NCBI GenBank assembly: GCA_047636995.1 | Contig: JBLIGQ010000009.1 | Span: forward strand, 1 to 64,000 | Length of the DNA: 64,000 bases | Reading direction: 5' to 3' | Source: JAQWQB01 sp047636995 | GTDB lineage: Bacteria; Bacteroidota; Bacteroidia; Flavobacteriales_D; Sanyastnellaceae | Shown here: positions 54,867-63,233 of the stretch, one piece after another | Layout of the letters: every line of letters starts with the position of its first letter | Numbering within the stretch: position 1 is the first letter of the stretch | The notes under the pieces: generated by a model | The model's input: only the letters and a program-made list of their open reading frames with translations | The model's database searches: none | Told to the model about the DNA's origin: nothing | Position numbers and translations under genes: made by a program

Positions 54867-55465
54867 TTCGTTACCCAACTTAGAATTTCTTCGTCAATTG
54901 GCAAGGTCTGGGGCTGCACTTCTTTTACAAGATGTCCATTTTCATCAACTAAGAATTTATGAAAATTCCATTTCACCTCGAAATCCCCTACTCCATTTTC
55001 ACTTTTCTGAGTGAGCCATTGATAAATTGGATGAATCGTTTCTCCTTTAACAGCGATTTTCGACATCATAGGAAACGTAACACCGTAATTCTTTTGGCAG
55101 AAAGAAGCAATCTCACCATCTGAACCCGGCTCTTGCGCACCGAAATCATTTGAGGGAAACCCTATGATTTCAAAATTCTCTCCTCCATGCGCATCATACA
55201 ATTCCTGTAGCTGTTCATATTGAGGTGTCAGTCCGCACTCAGAAGCCGTATTCACAATTAGAACCTTCTTTCCTTTCAAACTTGACAAATCAAACGGCTG
55301 TCCATCAAGTCTGGTTATTTCAAAATCATATAGTGTTTTCATCATAGCTTTGTTAACAGGAACCACTTCACCTTGTTCAAAGAACAGGTTAGCAAAGGAC
55401 ATCCCCATGAGAGAAAATGCGAACATCGAAAGAGCGATGATGCGAAATAAAACTGATTTACTCAT
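54863..55465 (-). CDS. Glutathione-peroxidase-family protein with N-terminal membrane segment
   Basis: 200 residues from the ATG at 55465. An N-terminal hydrophobic segment (VLFRIIALSMFAFSLMGMSFA, residues about 5-25) is a signal anchor or signal peptide, unusual for this family. The catalytic motif is NTASECGLTPQYEQL with Cys (not Sec), then FPSNDFGAQEPGS, and KWNFHKFLVDENG with the catalytic Trp and Asn. It should reduce peroxides, probably with thioredoxin or bacillithiol rather than glutathione. It is the first gene of a pair with bshB1. Confidence 0.9.
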   Translation of the reverse strand: MSKSVLFRIIALSMFAFSLMGMSFANLFFEQGEVVPVNKAMMKTLYDFEITRLDGQPFDLSSLKGKKVLIVNTASECGLTPQYEQLQELYDAHGGENFEIIGFPSNDFGAQEPGSDGEIASFCQKNYGVTFPMMSKIAVKGETIHPIYQWLTQKSENGVGDFEVKWNFHKFLVDENGHLVKEVQPQTLPIDEEILSWVTK

Positions 55466-55616
55466 GTGTAAAAATACCAAATGTTCAACATACTGATAAA
55501 ATTCAAAGGAAGAGATACCAACCACTTATGAATAGCGTTCTGTTTAGAACTTTCACCTAACACACACGTACACATCAGCAATTGAACCTTATTTTTACTG
55601 CTTTCCTATAATTACT

Positions 55617-56486
55617 ATGTTAAAACACACCCTTTCCCGCACTCTACTTATAGCTGCAATTTCATTCATCTCGACGCTGGTCGTTGCGCAAGATACAGGA
55701 GGAGGATTCGAAGGGAACATCGATGAACGCGTTGTGACCGAGCCTATTGAATCTGATGAGTTCTGGGACATCAATGACAGTTTAGTAAACATCCCTGCCT
55801 ACGATCTATACTGCGAATGGGATACACGAAACATTCACGCCTACGATTTCGATTACAAAGAAATACAAGACACCTCTTCAGTCATTCTTCGCTATGAAGA
55901 GTGTGACTTTTCTCATCCATTTCGTGGACGAATCACATCCAACTTTGGAGACCGAAATTCGAAGTACCACTACGGCATAGACATCAAACTTTACAAGGGA
56001 GACCCTGTAAAATCTGCTTTTGAAGGGTTGGTTCGAATTGCACAATATTCGAAATCGTATGGAAATGTTGTTGTTGTCCGACACCCAAACGGATTAGAGA
56101 CTCTCTACGCCCACCTTTCGGCTAGAAAAGTAACACCGGGAGTTTATGTACAAGCAGGTGACATTGTTGGTCTTGGTGGAAACACTGGCCGAAGCACAGG
56201 AAGCCACTTACACTTTGAATGCAGGTATAAAGGTGAGCCAGTTAACCCGAATGACATCATTGATTGGGAAAACGGCCTACTGATAAATGACGAATTGGAA
56301 ATCAGTCAAAACACATTTGCTTACCTTAAAGAAGCACGCTCTAAGAAATACTATACCATTCGTTCAGGTGACACCCTTTCGGGTATTGCTCGAAAGAACA
56401 GCACCAGCCTTTCTGCAATCTGCAGACTGAATGGTATGCGAAGCAGCAGCACCATTTATGCAGGACGAAGAATTCGTGTACGCTAG
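55617..56486 (+). CDS. M23 peptidase with C-terminal LysM domain
   Basis: 289 residues. A signal peptide (MLKHTLSRTLLIAAISFISTLVVAQ) precedes the LytM/M23 domain, with zinc ligands in HYGIDIKLYKGD and HLHFECRY, and the YGNVVVVRHPNGLETLYAHL strand. The C-terminus is a single LysM (YYTIRSGDTLSGIARKNST through NGMRSSSTIYAGRRIRVR), which binds peptidoglycan. It is a periplasmic cell-wall hydrolase or, as often in this family, a regulator. Its stop is 84 bases before the crtI start. Confidence 0.92.
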   Translation: MLKHTLSRTLLIAAISFISTLVVAQDTGGGFEGNIDERVVTEPIESDEFWDINDSLVNIPAYDLYCEWDTRNIHAYDFDYKEIQDTSSVILRYEECDFSHPFRGRITSNFGDRNSKYHYGIDIKLYKGDPVKSAFEGLVRIAQYSKSYGNVVVVRHPNGLETLYAHLSARKVTPGVYVQAGDIVGLGGNTGRSTGSHLHFECRYKGEPVNPNDIIDWENGLLINDELEISQNTFAYLKEARSKKYYTIRSGDTLSGIARKNSTSLSAICRLNGMRSSSTIYAGRRIRVR

Positions 56487-56504
56487 TTCTATCACCTCTT
56501 GTTT

Positions 56505-56572
56505 ATGTACCTTTTGAACAATCATCTGAGTACCGTTGTTCGTAGCAGTACACAAGTCTGAAAAAGGTACAT
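56505..56572 (+). promoter_or_regulatory. Inverted repeat and GTAC cluster at the crtI start
   Basis: ATGTACCTTTT at 56505-56515 is exactly complementary to AAAAGGTACAT at 56562-56572, and the 3' arm includes the A and U of the crtI ATG. Four GTAC cores lie in the same 68 bases (56507, 56530, 56548 and 56567). It could be an operator for the carotenoid operon or, if transcription begins upstream, an RNA stem covering the start codon. The 5' arm also contains TACCTTTTG, one base longer than a normal -7 element. Confidence 0.5.
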
Positions 56573-58061
56573 GTCAAATCAAATTGCTGTAATAGGAGCT
56601 GGTTTTGCCGGAATGGCGGCCGCTACATCACTCGCCCAGATGGGTCACGAGGTTATTGTGTATGAAAAGCACGATGGACCCGGTGGTAGGGCTCGTAAAT
56701 TTGAAGTAGACGGCTTCGTATTCGACATGGGACCTAGTTGGTATTGGATGCCTGATGTCTTTGAGCGTTACTTCAATCGTTTTGGATCATCTGTAAAAGA
56801 ACAATATAACCTCATTCGTCTTGACCCGAGTTACAGAGTCTATTTTGATGATGGCCCTGTTGATATCCCCGCTGACTATGATGCTATGAAAGCCCTTTTC
56901 GAATCCATCGAAGAAGGAAGTGCAGCGAAGCTGGATGTCTTCATGAACGAAGCCGAAGTGAAGTACAACATTGGCATGTCGAAATTCGTACACATGCCGT
57001 CTCATAGCCCACTCGAATTTGCTGAACTTCAAACGGCTAAAGACGCCTTCAAACTGCATCTATTGAGGTCATTCTCTAGCTACGCCCGGAAGTACTTTTC
57101 TCATCCGAAATTGCTGAAACTACTTGAATTCCCTGTGCTTTTCCTTGGAGCAAAACCTGAAAAAACACCAGCGCTTTATTCTCTCATGAATTATGCAGAC
57201 ACAAAATTGGGTACGTGGTATCCAAAAGGTGGAATGCATGAAATTGTTTTAGCAATGCAACGGGTGGCAGAAAAACAAGGTGTGAAGTTTGAATTCAACA
57301 GCATGGTATCTGGGGTTGAAATTCAGAACAAAGAAATTACTCACCTGGTTGTCAATGGCGCCAAACGAAGCTGCGTTGCGGTTATAGCTGGGGCTGATTA
57401 CCATCATGTTGAACAACATATACTTCCGCCTGAAGCACGCTCCTATTCTGAAAAATACTGGAATAACAGAACCATGTCGCCATCTTCTTTGCTCTTCTAC
57501 ATTGGGCTAGACAAGGAAATCCCAGAACTCCAACACCATAATCTCTTTTTTGATGCTGATTTCAGCCAGCATGCCGTTGAAATCTATGATACTCAGGAGT
57601 GGCCCAACAAACCTCTTTTCTATGCCTGCTGCCCTTCCAAAACAGATAATACTGTTGCTCCAAAAGGAAAAGAAAATTTATTCCTTTTGATTCCTGTTGC
57701 ACCTGGACTCCAAGAAGAAGAAGGTACCCGCGATCATTATTACAACTTGATCATGGATCGGCTGGAAAAACACGTGGGAATGGAAGTACGTAAACACGTT
57801 ATCTATAAACGAAGTTATGCCCACAAAGAATTCATTGAAGACTATGGCGCTTTTAAAGGAAACGCATACGGCTTAGCCAACACTTTAACTCAAACTGCTT
57901 TCCTGAAACCGAAGTTAAAAAGCAAAAAACTTCATAACTTATACTTTGCTGGACAACTTACCACGCCTGGGCCAGGAGTACCTCCTTGTTTGATAAGCGG
58001 ACAAGTAGCCGCGAAGGAAGTGAACAATATGATGAGCAAACGTGTTATTTCTCTCATCTAG
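56571..58061 (+). CDS. crtI: Phytoene desaturase
   Basis: 496 residues, typical CrtI length. The FAD motif is IAVIGAGFAGMAAATSLAQ, then YEKHDGPGGRARKFE and FDMGPSWYWMP. The C-terminal signature is LYFAGQLTTPGPGVPPCLIS. It converts phytoene to lycopene by four desaturations at the membrane. It is the first gene of an eight-gene operon and lies 10 bases before crtB. A second CrtI-like gene further down has a different C-terminus, matching CrtD, so this one is assigned CrtI. Confidence 0.93.
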   Translation: MSNQIAVIGAGFAGMAAATSLAQMGHEVIVYEKHDGPGGRARKFEVDGFVFDMGPSWYWMPDVFERYFNRFGSSVKEQYNLIRLDPSYRVYFDDGPVDIPADYDAMKALFESIEEGSAAKLDVFMNEAEVKYNIGMSKFVHMPSHSPLEFAELQTAKDAFKLHLLRSFSSYARKYFSHPKLLKLLEFPVLFLGAKPEKTPALYSLMNYADTKLGTWYPKGGMHEIVLAMQRVAEKQGVKFEFNSMVSGVEIQNKEITHLVVNGAKRSCVAVIAGADYHHVEQHILPPEARSYSEKYWNNRTMSPSSLLFYIGLDKEIPELQHHNLFFDADFSQHAVEIYDTQEWPNKPLFYACCPSKTDNTVAPKGKENLFLLIPVAPGLQEEEGTRDHYYNLIMDRLEKHVGMEVRKHVIYKRSYAHKEFIEDYGAFKGNAYGLANTLTQTAFLKPKLKSKKLHNLYFAGQLTTPGPGVPPCLISGQVAAKEVNNMMSKRVISLI

Positions 58062-58071
58062 TTAAAATATT

Positions 58072-58908
58072 ATGAAAGAACTATTTGACAGCGTATCAAT
58101 GGCATGCAGTGTGAAGACCACAAAGTCTTACAGCACTTCATTCTCTTTGGGGATTCGTTTCTTGGATAAACAATTTCGCGACCCCGTTTACGCTGTTTAT
58201 GGTTTTGTGCGCTTCGCAGATGAAATCGTAGATACCTTTCATGACTATGACAAAGAAAAACTGCTCAACAAGTTTGAAGAGGACACGTGGTGCGCAATTG
58301 AAGACCGAATCAGTTTAAATCCGATTCTCAATTCATTCCAATGGGCATTCCACAAGTTCAACATGGATAAAGCACATGTTGAGACCTTTCTGCGAAGCAT
58401 GAGAATGGATCTTGATAAAAATGCTTACGATCAGGAAGGCTATGAAGACTACATTCTGGGTTCGGCAGAAGTGGTGGGCCTTATGTGCTTGCGTATCTTT
58501 GTTGAAGGAGATGAAAAGATGTACCAACATCTTAAGCCTCAAGCGAGAAGTCTAGGAGCTGCTTTCCAAAAAATCAACTTCCTACGTGACCTTCACGCTG
58601 ATTTCCTCGAACTTGGCAGAGCGTATTTTCCCGGTTTAAACGTGAATGAATTTGATGAAGCCACTAAAAAACTCATCGAAGCAGAAATTGAAGCAGATTT
58701 CCAGGAAGCGTACAAGGGAATTGTTCAACTTCCTAAGAAAGCTCGCCTCGGTGTTTATGTTGCATATGTCTATTACTATCGCCTTTTCCATAAAATCAAA
58801 AATCTTCCAAGTAGTCGAATCTTACAAGAGCGTGTGCGCATCCCAAATCAACATAAAGTGGCCTTATTTGTAGGCTCTTATGTGAAGCATAGTTTCAACC
58901 TAATTTAA
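58072..58908 (+). CDS. crtB: Phytoene synthase
   Basis: 278 residues. Both Asp-rich motifs of the squalene/phytoene synthase fold are present: FVRFADEIVDTFHDYD at about residue 43 and FLRDLHADFLELGRAYFP at about 167. It condenses two geranylgeranyl-PP into phytoene. It follows crtI by 10 bases. No geranylgeranyl-PP synthase gene is in the window, so this precursor must come from elsewhere. Confidence 0.93.
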   Translation: MKELFDSVSMACSVKTTKSYSTSFSLGIRFLDKQFRDPVYAVYGFVRFADEIVDTFHDYDKEKLLNKFEEDTWCAIEDRISLNPILNSFQWAFHKFNMDKAHVETFLRSMRMDLDKNAYDQEGYEDYILGSAEVVGLMCLRIFVEGDEKMYQHLKPQARSLGAAFQKINFLRDLHADFLELGRAYFPGLNVNEFDEATKKLIEAEIEADFQEAYKGIVQLPKKARLGVYVAYVYYYRLFHKIKNLPSSRILQERVRIPNQHKVALFVGSYVKHSFNLI

Positions 58909-58910
58909 CA

Positions 58911-59417
58911 ATGAAGCTCGTTCTTGTTGCGGCAATATTCTCTATCCTTGTTGCGAATAACGCAGTAGAAGTTCAATCATGCCGTTCAATTTATTTTTCT
59001 GAACCTTCGGAGCAGCAAGCCATTTTACTTCAAAAAAGTGCTTCAGAGATAATAGGAAATGAGCCACTCAAAATGGCTTACCTCGGAACAGCTAAATCAA
59101 TGCTTGCTGAATACGGGTTCAATCCCTTTTCCAAACTCAATATGTTCCAACGGGGAACAGAAATGATTGAGGAAGCCATTGTCCTAGCTCCTCTAAATGC
59201 AGAAATTAGAGTTCTGAGGCTCGGAATACAACTCAATGCTCCCGCGTTTCTTATGTACAATTCTCATAAAGAAGCAGACATTGAAGTCATCATTGAGGCA
59301 TTGTCCTCTAAAGTCTTTGATGAGGATAAAAACTATCAAGACAAAGTGATTACATATTTACAAAACAATGCGCCTTTAAGCGAAGAACAACAAAAACAGA
59401 TTTCAGCCTTACGATGA
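58911..59417 (+). CDS. Unknown exported protein inside the carotenoid operon
   Basis: 168 residues, not a recognised carotenoid enzyme. The N-terminus (MKLVLVAAIFSILVANNAVEVQSC) is a signal peptide with a possible lipobox-like Cys at about 24. The mature part is predicted all-helical, with repeat-like helical pairs (MIEEAIVLAPLNAEIRVLRLG) reminiscent of TPR proteins, and no catalytic motif. It starts 2 bases after crtB and overlaps idi by 4 bases (ATGA), so it is translated with the pathway enzymes. A role in carotenoid handling in the envelope is an inference from position only. Confidence 0.82.
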   Translation: MKLVLVAAIFSILVANNAVEVQSCRSIYFSEPSEQQAILLQKSASEIIGNEPLKMAYLGTAKSMLAEYGFNPFSKLNMFQRGTEMIEEAIVLAPLNAEIRVLRLGIQLNAPAFLMYNSHKEADIEVIIEALSSKVFDEDKNYQDKVITYLQNNAPLSEEQQKQISALR

Positions 59418-59932
59418 ATGAAGAAGTAATACTCGTCGATGAATTCGACAATGAAATTGGTACAATGGAAAAATTGGAGGCGCATGTAAAAGGTGAGCTC
59501 CATCGCGCTTTCTCCATCTTCATCTTTAATTTAAAAGGTGAACTCTTGCTCCAACAACGTGCATTGCACAAATACCATAGTGCTGGTCTTTGGACCAATA
59601 CATGCTGCAGTCATCAACGTGCGAATGAATCTTCAGAGAACGCAGCAAAACGCAGGTTAGTAGAAGAAATGGGCATGCATTCATCTTTGGAAGAAGCATT
59701 TACATTTATCTACAAAAGTGAATTCGACAATGACCTTACAGAGCATGAATTTGATCATGTATTCATTGGTGAAGATGACTCCTTGCCTCAAATAAATACC
59801 GACGAGGTAGCTACTTCCAAATACATTTCAATCCCTCATTTGATCGCTGAAATTGAACGCGCCCCTGAAAAATTCACCACATGGTTTCGCATTTGTCTTC
59901 CTCGTGTCATTGAATTCAGAAATAAGGCGTGA
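59414..59932 (+). CDS. idi: Isopentenyl-diphosphate delta-isomerase (type I)
   Basis: 172 residues. The Nudix-like motifs are TNTCCSHQR with the catalytic Cys (about residue 58) and the metal-binding/catalytic Glu segment TEHEFDHVFIGE. It interconverts isopentenyl-PP and dimethylallyl-PP, the entry point for geranylgeranyl-PP. It overlaps both neighbours by 4 bases. Its presence inside the crt operon should raise precursor supply together with the pathway. Confidence 0.94.
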   Translation: MNEEVILVDEFDNEIGTMEKLEAHVKGELHRAFSIFIFNLKGELLLQQRALHKYHSAGLWTNTCCSHQRANESSENAAKRRLVEEMGMHSSLEEAFTFIYKSEFDNDLTEHEFDHVFIGEDDSLPQINTDEVATSKYISIPHLIAEIERAPEKFTTWFRICLPRVIEFRNKA

Positions 59933-61410
59933 AAAAAATCATAGTCATAGGAGCTGGCATCGCCGGATTGGCTGCTGCAATTAGACTAAGAGCTAAAGGA
60001 CATGACGTGCTTGTGATTGAACAAGCCAATGGTCCTGGAGGTAAGCTTCGCGAAGCAAAACAAGATCAGTTTCGCTTTGACCTTGGCCCTTCCCTTTTCA
60101 CACTTCCTGAACTGGTGAAAGAAGTCTTATCAGAAGGAAACCTCTCGCCCAGCTCATTTCCCTATGAACAACTAGACAGATCTTGCCATTACTTTTGGGA
60201 AGACGGTACAGAACTTATTGCCTACCATGACAAGGATAAACTAGCTGAAGAAATAGACAAGAAGATTGGGATCAACGCTTCTGACAAAACGAACAGTGAA
60301 GATGTTCTTACGCATTTAAAGCACAGTGCATTTCTGTATGACTATACCGCTGAACTCTTCATGCACCGCTCTCTACATAAGTTCAAATCTTACTTGTCGA
60401 AACCGGTCTTGAAAGCCCTCTTCAAAGTACATCGATTCGACCTTGGAAAAAGTCTTCATGAGGCTAATAAAGCGCGATTCAAAGATCCCAAACTTGTTCA
60501 GCTATTTGACCGTTACGCAACCTACAATGGCTCTGACCCCTACAGAGCGCCAGGCGTGCTAAATATTATACCACACCTTGAACACAACATCGGCACATTC
60601 TTCCCAAAAGAAGGCATGTACCAGATTACCAAGTCAATTTATGAGCGGGCTAAAGCATTGGGTGTAGAATTTAAATTTAACACATCCTGCAAACAGATTG
60701 TTGTAAAAGGAAACCAAGTCCAAGGTGTGGAACTGGATACTGAATTTATTCCCGCTGATTTAGTGGTGAGCAATGCTGATGTTTTTCCGACCTACCGAAA
60801 CTTATTGAAAAATCAGAAAGCACCTGAAAAGACTCTCCAAAGTGAACCTTCAAGCAGTGCCATTATATTTTATTGGGGAGTTAAAGGATCCTTTCCGAAG
60901 TTGCACTTACACAACATTCTCTTCAGTGATGATTACCAAGGAGAGTTCAAAGCACTCTTCGATGGCGATCAATTGCATCCTGACCCTACCGTTTACATTA
61001 ACATCACTTCGAAACTAAAGAAAGATGATGCTCCTAAAGGACATGAGAACTGGTTCGTTATGATCAATGCGCCAGCGAATTCAGGACAGGATTGGGACAA
61101 ATGGATTCCTCAAGCACGAGAAAACATTCTGAATAAGATCCAAAGAACTTTAGGAACTGACCTACGAGACAAAATTATAGTTGAAGACATCTTGGACCCC
61201 ACCTTGATAGAAAAGCGAACTTCTTCCCACATGGGAGCGCTCTATGGAACAAGTTCGAATAACCGAATGGCGGCCTTTTTACGTCATCCAAATTTCTCGC
61301 AAAACCTCAAAGGGCTCTACTTTTGTGGTGGAAGCGTGCATCCAGGAGGTGGGATTCCATTATGTTTGCTCTCAGCGAAAATCCTAGATGAATTGATCAC
61401 AAATGCCTAA
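59929..61410 (+). CDS. crtD: CrtI-like carotenoid 3,4-desaturase (CrtD type)
   Basis: 493 residues from a GTG overlapping the idi stop (GTGA). The FAD motif is IIVIGAGIAGLAAAIRLRA, then EQANGPGGKLREAKQDQF. The C-terminus LYFCGGSVHPGGGIPLCLLS differs from CrtI and matches the CrtD/1-hydroxycarotenoid 3,4-desaturase branch. With a cruF next to it, it should act on the 1'-hydroxylated end of a gamma-carotene-type carotenoid. It overlaps cruF by 8 bases. CrtD is the best call; a second CrtI-like desaturase with another specificity cannot be excluded from sequence alone. Confidence 0.85.
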   Translation: MKKIIVIGAGIAGLAAAIRLRAKGHDVLVIEQANGPGGKLREAKQDQFRFDLGPSLFTLPELVKEVLSEGNLSPSSFPYEQLDRSCHYFWEDGTELIAYHDKDKLAEEIDKKIGINASDKTNSEDVLTHLKHSAFLYDYTAELFMHRSLHKFKSYLSKPVLKALFKVHRFDLGKSLHEANKARFKDPKLVQLFDRYATYNGSDPYRAPGVLNIIPHLEHNIGTFFPKEGMYQITKSIYERAKALGVEFKFNTSCKQIVVKGNQVQGVELDTEFIPADLVVSNADVFPTYRNLLKNQKAPEKTLQSEPSSSAIIFYWGVKGSFPKLHLHNILFSDDYQGEFKALFDGDQLHPDPTVYINITSKLKKDDAPKGHENWFVMINAPANSGQDWDKWIPQARENILNKIQRTLGTDLRDKIIVEDILDPTLIEKRTSSHMGALYGTSSNNRMAAFLRHPNFSQNLKGLYFCGGSVHPGGGIPLCLLSAKILDELITNA

Positions 61411-62026
61411 ACTTTCAAAAGCACAAATATCAATTGGGGTTTTAATCATTCTACATTTAGTGGGTATCATTGGCCTGAGTTCATCTTTCCAAGATTATTT
61501 CCTTGCACTTACACCAATCAACTTGATTGTGTCTGGCTACTTCGTTCTTCGTCATGGCAAAAAAAGCCAAGCCCTTCTTTTTACACTTATCGCCGTTCTT
61601 ACATACCTAGTTGAGCTGATGGGAATTCACACAGGCTTCCCTTTTGGTGATTACGTCTATGGGAGTTCATTGGGACCTCACCTCTTCAATGTCCCTGTCC
61701 TCATTGGTCTGCTCTGGTTGTTGCTTCTTTTGGGGGCCTCCCATTTCAGCAGTAAAGTGACCAAACAACCCATTCTTCACTCTTTACTTGTTGCCACTTT
61801 AATGACCCTGTTAGATTTTGCCATTGAACCTGTGGCCATACAACTTGATTTTTGGACTTGGCTTTCAACAGAAATACCTTGGAACAACTACGCTGCGTGG
61901 TTTTCTACAGCCCTATTGTTGTCCTTTATTTCAAAAACGAATAAGGAATTTGGAAACAACAAGGTGGCTGCTGTGTTCTTCATCATACAAACAGTTTTCT
62001 TTCTTTCGCTTAACTTCATTCTATGA
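61403..62026 (+). CDS. cruF: Carotenoid 1,2-hydratase CruF
   Basis: 207 residues with about six membrane helices. The family strings are HTGFPFGDYVYGSSLGPHLF, then VPVLIGLLWLLLLLGAS, and IEPVAIQLDFWTW in the C-terminal half, all typical of CruF (DUF422). It adds water across the 1,2 double bond of an acyclic psi-end, producing a tertiary hydroxyl. It overlaps crtD by 8 bases and crtZ by 4. Confidence 0.9.
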   Translation: MPKLSKAQISIGVLIILHLVGIIGLSSSFQDYFLALTPINLIVSGYFVLRHGKKSQALLFTLIAVLTYLVELMGIHTGFPFGDYVYGSSLGPHLFNVPVLIGLLWLLLLLGASHFSSKVTKQPILHSLLVATLMTLLDFAIEPVAIQLDFWTWLSTEIPWNNYAAWFSTALLLSFISKTNKEFGNNKVAAVFFIIQTVFFLSLNFIL

Positions 62027-62505
62027 TTGGCGCATTTATAATTGTTATTGGCACATTTCTCGGCATGGAATTCATGGCATGGTTCACACATAAATATGTG
62101 ATGCATGGCTTGATGTGGTATTTCCATTCAGACCACCATGTGCACCAACCAGGATTTTTTGAACGAAATGATGTTTTCTTCCTCATTTTCGCGATTCCAA
62201 GTGCACTGTGTTTCATCTATGGCTCAATGAATGGAATAGACTATCGAGTGTGGATTGGGACAGGCATTGCGGTTTACGGATTCTGTTACTTCATGGTTCA
62301 CGACGTCTTCATTCACCAGCGTTTTAAATGGCTACGAAGAAGTGACCACCCCTATTTCATGGCCATTCGCAAAGCACACAAAGTTCATCACAAACATTTA
62401 GGCAAAGAACAAGGCGAATGTTTTGGGATGCTCCTTGTGCCCGTAAGATTCTTTCGCGAAGCAGCAAAGGCGAGCAAACAAAAGCGTAGTAAAAGCGTCG
62501 CCTGA
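62023..62505 (+). CDS. crtZ: Beta-carotene hydroxylase
   Basis: 160 residues with four membrane helices. The di-iron His motifs are complete: HKYVMHG, HSDHHVHQPG, HDVFIHQ and KAHKVHHKH. This is the fatty-acid-hydroxylase-type CrtZ, which adds 3-hydroxyl groups to beta-ionone rings. It overlaps cruF by 4 bases and the lycopene cyclase gene by one (TGATGG). Confidence 0.94.
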   Translation: MIGAFIIVIGTFLGMEFMAWFTHKYVMHGLMWYFHSDHHVHQPGFFERNDVFFLIFAIPSALCFIYGSMNGIDYRVWIGTGIAVYGFCYFMVHDVFIHQRFKWLRRSDHPYFMAIRKAHKVHHKHLGKEQGECFGMLLVPVRFFREAAKASKQKRSKSVA

Positions 62506-63233
62506 TGGAGTGGAAATCTCTTTACCTCCTCGTTAATTTGGGCAGCATTGCTGTACCATTGTTGCTTAGCTTCGACAAGAAAGTAGCCTTTTACAGCAAG
62601 TGGAAGGCTTTTTGGCCGGCGAACCTGATCACTCTAACCTTTTTCATTATTTGGGATGTCATCTTCACTGAAGCAAGCATTTGGGGCTTCAATGAGGCCT
62701 ATCTTCTGGGCCCGCATCTCTTCGGCCTCCCCATTGAAGAATGGCTCTTTTTCATTTGCATTCCCTATGCCTGCGTTTTTATGTATGAAACGTTTAGGAC
62801 TTACATCAAAGGAAACCCTTTTCAACGTTGGGGAAAACCGGGACTCGGGCTTATCTTTTTGGTGTGCATCGCTCTTGCTGTTATGTATCCAGCTAGATAC
62901 TACACGTTTTACACCGCTATTTTCACTGCTATAGGAATTGCTATTCTCTGGCGAAACAACCCCAATTGGACGGGTTGGTTCATTTTTTCTTACCTCATTA
63001 TTCTGATTCCTTTCATTCTTGCGAACGGGGTCCTCACAGGCATTGAATTTTGGAAATACCCTTTATTTAACTCCGAAGTCCAGAACATAGATGACATGAT
63101 TGTATGGTACAACAACAAACACAACTTGTCTTTCAGAATATTCAGCGTCCCGATTGACGATACCATTTACGGATTCCTATTGGTGGGAATGAATGTTACA
63201 CTGTATGAACACTTTTTAAAGCGTCACCATTGA
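62505..63233 (+). CDS. crtY: Lycopene cyclase (fused CrtYc-CrtYd type)
   Basis: 242 residues with six or seven membrane helices in two homologous lycopene-cyclase domains. The active motifs are GLPIEEWLFFICIPY (about residue 75-89) and SVPIDDTIYGFLLVGMN near the C-terminus; the acidic pairs are conserved in CarRA/CrtYcd cyclases. This differs from the soluble CrtY of proteobacteria. It forms a beta-ring from a psi-end. It is the last gene of the operon and overlaps the convergent endonuclease/exonuclease/phosphatase gene by 10 bases. Confidence 0.9.
   Translation: MEWKSLYLLVNLGSIAVPLLLSFDKKVAFYSKWKAFWPANLITLTFFIIWDVIFTEASIWGFNEAYLLGPHLFGLPIEEWLFFICIPYACVFMYETFRTYIKGNPFQRWGKPGLGLIFLVCIALAVMYPARYYTFYTAIFTAIGIAILWRNNPNWTGWFIFSYLIILIPFILANGVLTGIEFWKYPLFNSEVQNIDDMIVWYNNKHNLSFRIFSVPIDDTIYGFLLVGMNVTLYEHFLKRHH

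Noticed and set aside
56571..63233. Recent horizontal transfer of the carotenoid operon
   Set aside because: Codon use and base composition look like the neighbours and no mobile element or repeat flanks the operon.
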